A stretch of DNA of 61,121 nucleotides from Streptomyces sclerotialus (GTDB taxonomy: Bacteria > Actinomycetota > Actinomycetes > Streptomycetales > Streptomycetaceae), in assembly GCA_000719105.1 (NCBI GenBank), contig JODX01000029.1, positions 1 through 61,121 on the forward strand. The letters are read 5' to 3'. Under the pieces are notes generated by a model, which did no database searches, was not told where the DNA came from, and saw nothing but the letters and a program-made list of their open reading frames with translations. Below, piece after piece: positions 57,856-61,121 of this stretch. Position numbers and translations under genes: made by a program. Each line of letters begins with the position of its first letter. Positions within the stretch are counted from its first letter, which is position 1.

Positions 57856-60051
57856 ATGCGCCTCGAGCACATCAAGATCGACAACTTCCGTGGCCTCGGC
57901 CATGTGGACATGTCGTTCTCCCGTTTCGGTTGTCTGATCGGCGAGAACAACGCGGGGAAGTCGTCAGTGTTCCAAGCCCTCAATATGTTCCTGCGCTCGG
58001 GTTCTGCGGCGGATACCGACTTCCTGAACTTTGCTCGGCCGGTCCGGATCCAGCTCACCTTCGGCGGCATCAAGGAAGCGGACCTGCTACGCCTCGAGAA
58101 CAGTCACCGGGCTCGTATCGAATTAGAGATCCATGACGAGCGCCTCACCCTGGCTCGGATCTACGCCGGGCCTGGAAAGGGTGTACTGCGCTTGGTCACA
58201 CAGGTGCCGACCGACCCCCGCTATCGGCGCGCCGTCCTCGATGACATCCTCAGGCCCAAGATCTCCGAAGAGGAGCTCACAGAGAACGTCAAGCACACCT
58301 ATCCGGAGATCTACGCGAAGCTGCCGGGGAAGATCACCCGTGCAGCGGTCCGGCGTGAGTGGAGCGAGATTGTCGCTGCCCTCACACACGAGGACTACAC
58401 CACGGGCGATGAGCCACTGCCGACGGGCCTGGACAAGTCGGTGGCTTCGCTTCTTCCGGAGCCTATTTACATCCCGGCCGTCAAGGAGCTCAACGACGAG
58501 CTCAAGACCACCGGAACGGCGACGTTCGGACGCCTGCTGTCCATCCTGTTCGAGGACATCGAGCATCAGCTCCCCCAGCTGGAGTCTTCCTTCGAGCGGC
58601 TGCGCGCTCAGCTCAACGTGGTGGCGCATGAGGACGGTACGGAGTCGGATCAGCGCCTGCCTGAGGTGCGTGAGATCGAGTCGCTGATCCAGCGGAACCT
58701 GCAGGAATCCTTCCCTCGCGCAAGTGTGCGCCTGGAGATTCCCCCGCCGCGCCTGCGTAGCCTGTTGGAAGAAGCGCAGATCGCCGTCGACGACGGCATC
58801 GCCGGGGCGTTCAAAACCAAGGGAGACGGTTTGCGCAGGTCGGTGGCGTTCGCCATCCTGCGGGCGTATGCGGACCTGAAGACGGCTCGGCCGACCGGGC
58901 CCGACAGCGCACAGCAGCCGTGCCTCCTGCTGTTTGAAGAACCCGAAGTCTTCCTTCACCCGCGGGCGCAGCGCAAGCTCTTCGAAGCCCTGACCCTGTT
59001 CTCCGACTACAACGACGTATTGGTCAGTACACACTCGTCGGCCTTCTACGCCCCGGGGGCGACAGGCACCTTCGTCAAGGTGATCAAAGACTATGCCGTG
59101 AACCCGCCGGCCAGCCGGACGTGCGTGGTCGACCTCTCCGACCTGGACACCCGAGATCAGTTCGAGATCATCACGCACGAGAACAACGAGGCCGCCTTCT
59201 TCGCCAACTCAGTGCTTCTCGTAGAAGGCCCGAGCGATCACATCGTCATCCCCCATATTGCGCGAACCCTCAAGCCGGAGTGGGATTTCGACAAGCACGG
59301 TGCTGCGATCGCCAAGGTCGAGGGCAAGGGCAGCATCGCGCGGTACCGCGCTTTCTTCAGCCGCTTTGAGATGAGAGTCGCGGTCGTCGCAGACCTGGAC
59401 GCGGTCCTCGACGGGTTCGACAAGCTGGGTGCCAGTCGTGAATGCCATGAGCTGCGTGACCGGCTCGTGTCCAGGGTCAATCAGTTGGTTGAGGACGAGA
59501 ATGCCGAGGTGCCGAGCAGGACTCTCAAGAGCATGCGCACCAGCGGCTCCGTACGAGAGCTGTGGCGCCAGGCTCAGCTCAAGCGAGTGGAGCACATCCA
59601 GGGGCTGTGCGAGTGGGAGGAGCTGGACGCCGCAATCTCTGCCTTCTTCGCCCGTTCCACCTCTGGCACCGCAAGGCAGATCCTTGAAGAGGCTCAGGAC
59701 CCGGAGCTGGAGAAGATGAAGCTGGAGCTCCTGCAGATGCTTAGGCAAGAGGACATCTACGTGTGGGAGCGAGGGGCGATCGAGGCGTACTATCCACCGT
59801 TGAAGACGAACGAGTCGAATAACAAGAACGACCGCGCCCGCAGCTTCTGCGAGCGCCACGCCACGGCAGATGACATCCGTGGTCTGGCCGTTTTCAAGGA
59901 GACGGCCGACTGCGAGTTCGATCTGATTTTTGAATCCTTCTTCGGTTCCTCCTTGTCGCGGCCAACAGCAGTTGAGTTGCCACTGCAGGTAGCAGCCGAC
60001 GCGCGCGAGGCCGTGTCGGATGTGGCAGCGGATGTGTGCGAAGCCGGATGA
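57856..60051 (+). CDS. OLD-family ATP-dependent nuclease
   Basis: This 731-residue protein starts at ATG 57856, the ATG best placed after CTGGAG. The N-terminal ABC/SMC-type ATPase has a P-loop (GENNAGKSS, G34-K35-S36), LRRSVAFAILRAYADL and Walker B with LLLFEEPEVFLHP (E361, E362). The C-terminal TOPRIM nuclease domain has the acidic Glu (LLVEGPSDH, E457) and the D-x-D pair (VADLDAV, D513 and D515). This is the layout of OLD and GajA proteins. No GajB-like helicase is adjacent, so it is a class 1 (stand-alone) OLD protein. Defence or plasmid-competition roles are known for relatives. Confidence 0.85.
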   Translation: MRLEHIKIDNFRGLGHVDMSFSRFGCLIGENNAGKSSVFQALNMFLRSGSAADTDFLNFARPVRIQLTFGGIKEADLLRLENSHRARIELEIHDERLTLARIYAGPGKGVLRLVTQVPTDPRYRRAVLDDILRPKISEEELTENVKHTYPEIYAKLPGKITRAAVRREWSEIVAALTHEDYTTGDEPLPTGLDKSVASLLPEPIYIPAVKELNDELKTTGTATFGRLLSILFEDIEHQLPQLESSFERLRAQLNVVAHEDGTESDQRLPEVREIESLIQRNLQESFPRASVRLEIPPPRLRSLLEEAQIAVDDGIAGAFKTKGDGLRRSVAFAILRAYADLKTARPTGPDSAQQPCLLLFEEPEVFLHPRAQRKLFEALTLFSDYNDVLVSTHSSAFYAPGATGTFVKVIKDYAVNPPASRTCVVDLSDLDTRDQFEIITHENNEAAFFANSVLLVEGPSDHIVIPHIARTLKPEWDFDKHGAAIAKVEGKGSIARYRAFFSRFEMRVAVVADLDAVLDGFDKLGASRECHELRDRLVSRVNQLVEDENAEVPSRTLKSMRTSGSVRELWRQAQLKRVEHIQGLCEWEELDAAISAFFARSTSGTARQILEEAQDPELEKMKLELLQMLRQEDIYVWERGAIEAYYPPLKTNESNNKNDRARSFCERHATADDIRGLAVFKETADCEFDLIFESFFGSSLSRPTAVELPLQVAADAREAVSDVAADVCEAG

Positions 60052-60190
60052 AGGCCGCGAACGGTCAACCCATGAGGGCGGGCAGGGCGCACCGTGGAGG
60101 TCCGCCGCGGCGTTACTGGGCTGATACGGCCGCCGATGTCCTGGACGGACACGTCATGACTGAGTCCAGGCTTGTTTGACGGACAGAGGC

Positions 60191-60224
60191 GAAGGGTCCG
60201 ACAGCTCAAGCTGCCGGACCCTTC
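60191..60224 (+). terminator. Strong hairpin after the OLD gene
   Basis: GAAGGGTCCG and CGGACCCTTC are perfect ten-base arms, enclosing CAGCT and AGCTG arms around a CA loop, with one unpaired base on each side. It lies 140 bp after the OLD stop and is a clear rho-independent-type structure, although without a T run. Confidence 0.7.
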
Positions 60225-60630
60225 GTGGTCTCCCGGCTAGGTGCTGGGACGAGGCAATCGCGTTCCTCGTTGCATACTGTGCTCGCCTTGCACATGGTGT
60301 AATCGACTACGGTGCGAGCGACGGGGGATGAGCACCTGGGCCGTCGGTGCGACGCGGGAGCGTCGGTCAACGTACAAGTGGCTGCCATGATCTGGGCCGA
60401 AGGTGCCCTGGCCGAGGTGCGGGAGCGGGGCTGCCAGGACGTCGATGAGGTTGATCGTTGCAGCACGGCCTGGGGCTTGGCCGTCGCTGAGCAGCTGAGT
60501 CGGCGAGGCGGCGCGTCACAGTTCGCCGGGGGCAGACAGGGAAGATCCATGAAGGACTGGCCAACGATCCAGAGGCATGTCAACCTAGACGACCTTCCCG
60601 GAAAACTCCACGTCAGAGAGGTGATATCTC
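60225..60630. other. Intergenic stretch, no supported gene
   Basis: A forward frame (60312-60692) is open, but only its middle part is protein-like (VAAMIWAEGALAEVRERGC) and it runs out of frame into the next gene. I cannot support it as a gene. Confidence 0.4.
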
Positions 60631-60984
60631 GTGATCGTGGCCCACGCGAGCCCTGGATTCTCCACCACGGTCGAGGCACTACGGCTGCATGAGTGGCAGC
60701 TCGGCCCCGGCCAGCCCACGCTCGTCATGGACCAGTTCTCCGCGGACGACTTCGACGTCGTCGTGGACGACCGGGCGGACGTACACGTCAACAGCAAGGA
60801 CGGACGCTTCTATCTCGGCTGGTTCCCGCTCGGCCGTCCAGGCACCGACGGCGAAGGCTGGAAGATCGCCGTTACCGGTACGGCCAAGGTGCGCGGCTAC
60901 CAGGTGTCTTTCGACACGGAGACACCGGCCGAAATCGTAGCCGCCGCCGTCGCTCGCGTGCTGGCGACCTCCCAGCGTGTATAG
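60631..60984 (+). CDS. Short DUF317 (SPDY) protein
   Basis: This protein has 117 residues from GTG 60631, or 115 from GTG 60637, after GAGAGGTG. A single SPDY unit fills residues about 45-115: VHVNSKDGRFYLGWFPLGR, GWKIAVTGTAKVRGYQVSFD, TPAEIVAAAVARVLA. It is shorter than the other DUF317 proteins in the window and is preceded by a hairpin terminator, so it is a separate unit. Confidence 0.65.
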   Translation: MIVAHASPGFSTTVEALRLHEWQLGPGQPTLVMDQFSADDFDVVVDDRADVHVNSKDGRFYLGWFPLGRPGTDGEGWKIAVTGTAKVRGYQVSFDTETPAEIVAAAVARVLATSQRV

Positions 60985-61091
60985 CGCCAGCAGCCCGCAC
61001 CGGATGCCCTCCACCAGAGGTTCGCTCCCGTCACGGATGGTCCGCAGGCCGCCACCCCATCTGCTGCCCCCCGCCTGAAGGAGGCTGTCCA

Positions 61092-61121
61092 TGGCACATT
61101 CAGAAGAGATGACCGTAGGCG
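61092..61121 (+). CDS. Start of a further gene, cut by window end
   Basis: ATG 61092 follows GAAGGAGG at proper spacing and reads MAHSEEMTVG to the window edge. Too short to identify. Confidence 0.5.

Noticed and set aside
1..61121. CRISPR arrays, rRNA or intact tRNA genes
   Set aside because: No regularly spaced repeats or rRNA/tRNA signatures were noticed when reading both strands; this was by eye, not by a scan.

Overview
The window looks like part of a Streptomyces (or close actinomycete) genome. Reading frames are very GC-rich at third codon positions, many genes start at GTG or TTG, neighbouring genes often share ATGA or GTGA start/stop overlaps, and several families are typical of Streptomyces: DUF317/SPDY, DUF4913, SCO6880-like, DUF6112, SpoIIE-type phosphatases, GAF-ANTAR and STAS proteins. 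No rRNA, CRISPR array or convincing intact tRNA gene was seen.

Positions 1-7.6 kb hold a dormancy/hypoxia-type cluster in decay. An NDP-forming acyl-CoA synthetase is cut by an in-frame TAG, a CBS-BON gene is split at a G6 run, and a flavodoxin is cut by a TAG. They are followed by an intact XRE-pyridoxamine-oxidase-like gene, relics of an OsmC-type gene and a small HTH gene, and a large SpoIIE phosphatase. Positions 7.7-13.2 kb hold four genes linked by overlapping starts and stops: a PD-(D/E)xK-like nuclease, a 1182-residue DExH helicase (Hachiman/AbpAB-like anti-phage module), a 93-residue orphan and an HNH endonuclease. Positions 13.5-20.5 kb hold signalling genes and relics (SpoIIE-like phosphatases, a Roadblock-like protein, MarR, GAF-ANTAR, STAS) and a complete 947-bp IS5-family element with a TAA target duplication.

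Positions 20.7-61.1 kb look like a conjugative element. The leftward run from 34.6 to 20.8 kb carries a VirD4/TraG coupling ATPase, a C5 DNA methyltransferase, an ATP-pyrophosphatase-type (PAPS-reductase-like) protein, a tandem DnaB-N-domain protein, DUF317 proteins and a recurrent small unknown module. A rightward three-gene recombinase unit lies at 34.9-38.1 kb. A leftward type IV secretion operon follows at 46-38.7 kb: NlpC/P60 hydrolase, VirB2-like, VirB8-like, VirB6/TrbL-like, SCO6880-like and VirB4-like proteins. Rightward from 46.4 kb come an adenine/N4-type methyltransferase, DUF4913, a RelE/ParE-like protein, several small helical proteins that resemble one another, winged-helix regulators, an MFS exporter beside an ATP-grasp ligase, DUF317 proteins and an OLD-family nuclease. 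No relaxase was found inside the window, so DNA processing may be encoded outside it.

Best candidates for new biology are: the four-gene nuclease/helicase/orphan/HNH operon; the small repeated module found in six genes of the conjugative element; the MFS plus ATP-grasp cassette behind tandem winged-helix regulators; two genes in one operon that appear to start at AUC and AUU with identical Shine-Dalgarno spacing; a 17-bp palindrome shared by two distant promoter regions; and a 102-nt three-stem structured element between divergent operons. All function names are inferred from reading sequence motifs; no database search was run.
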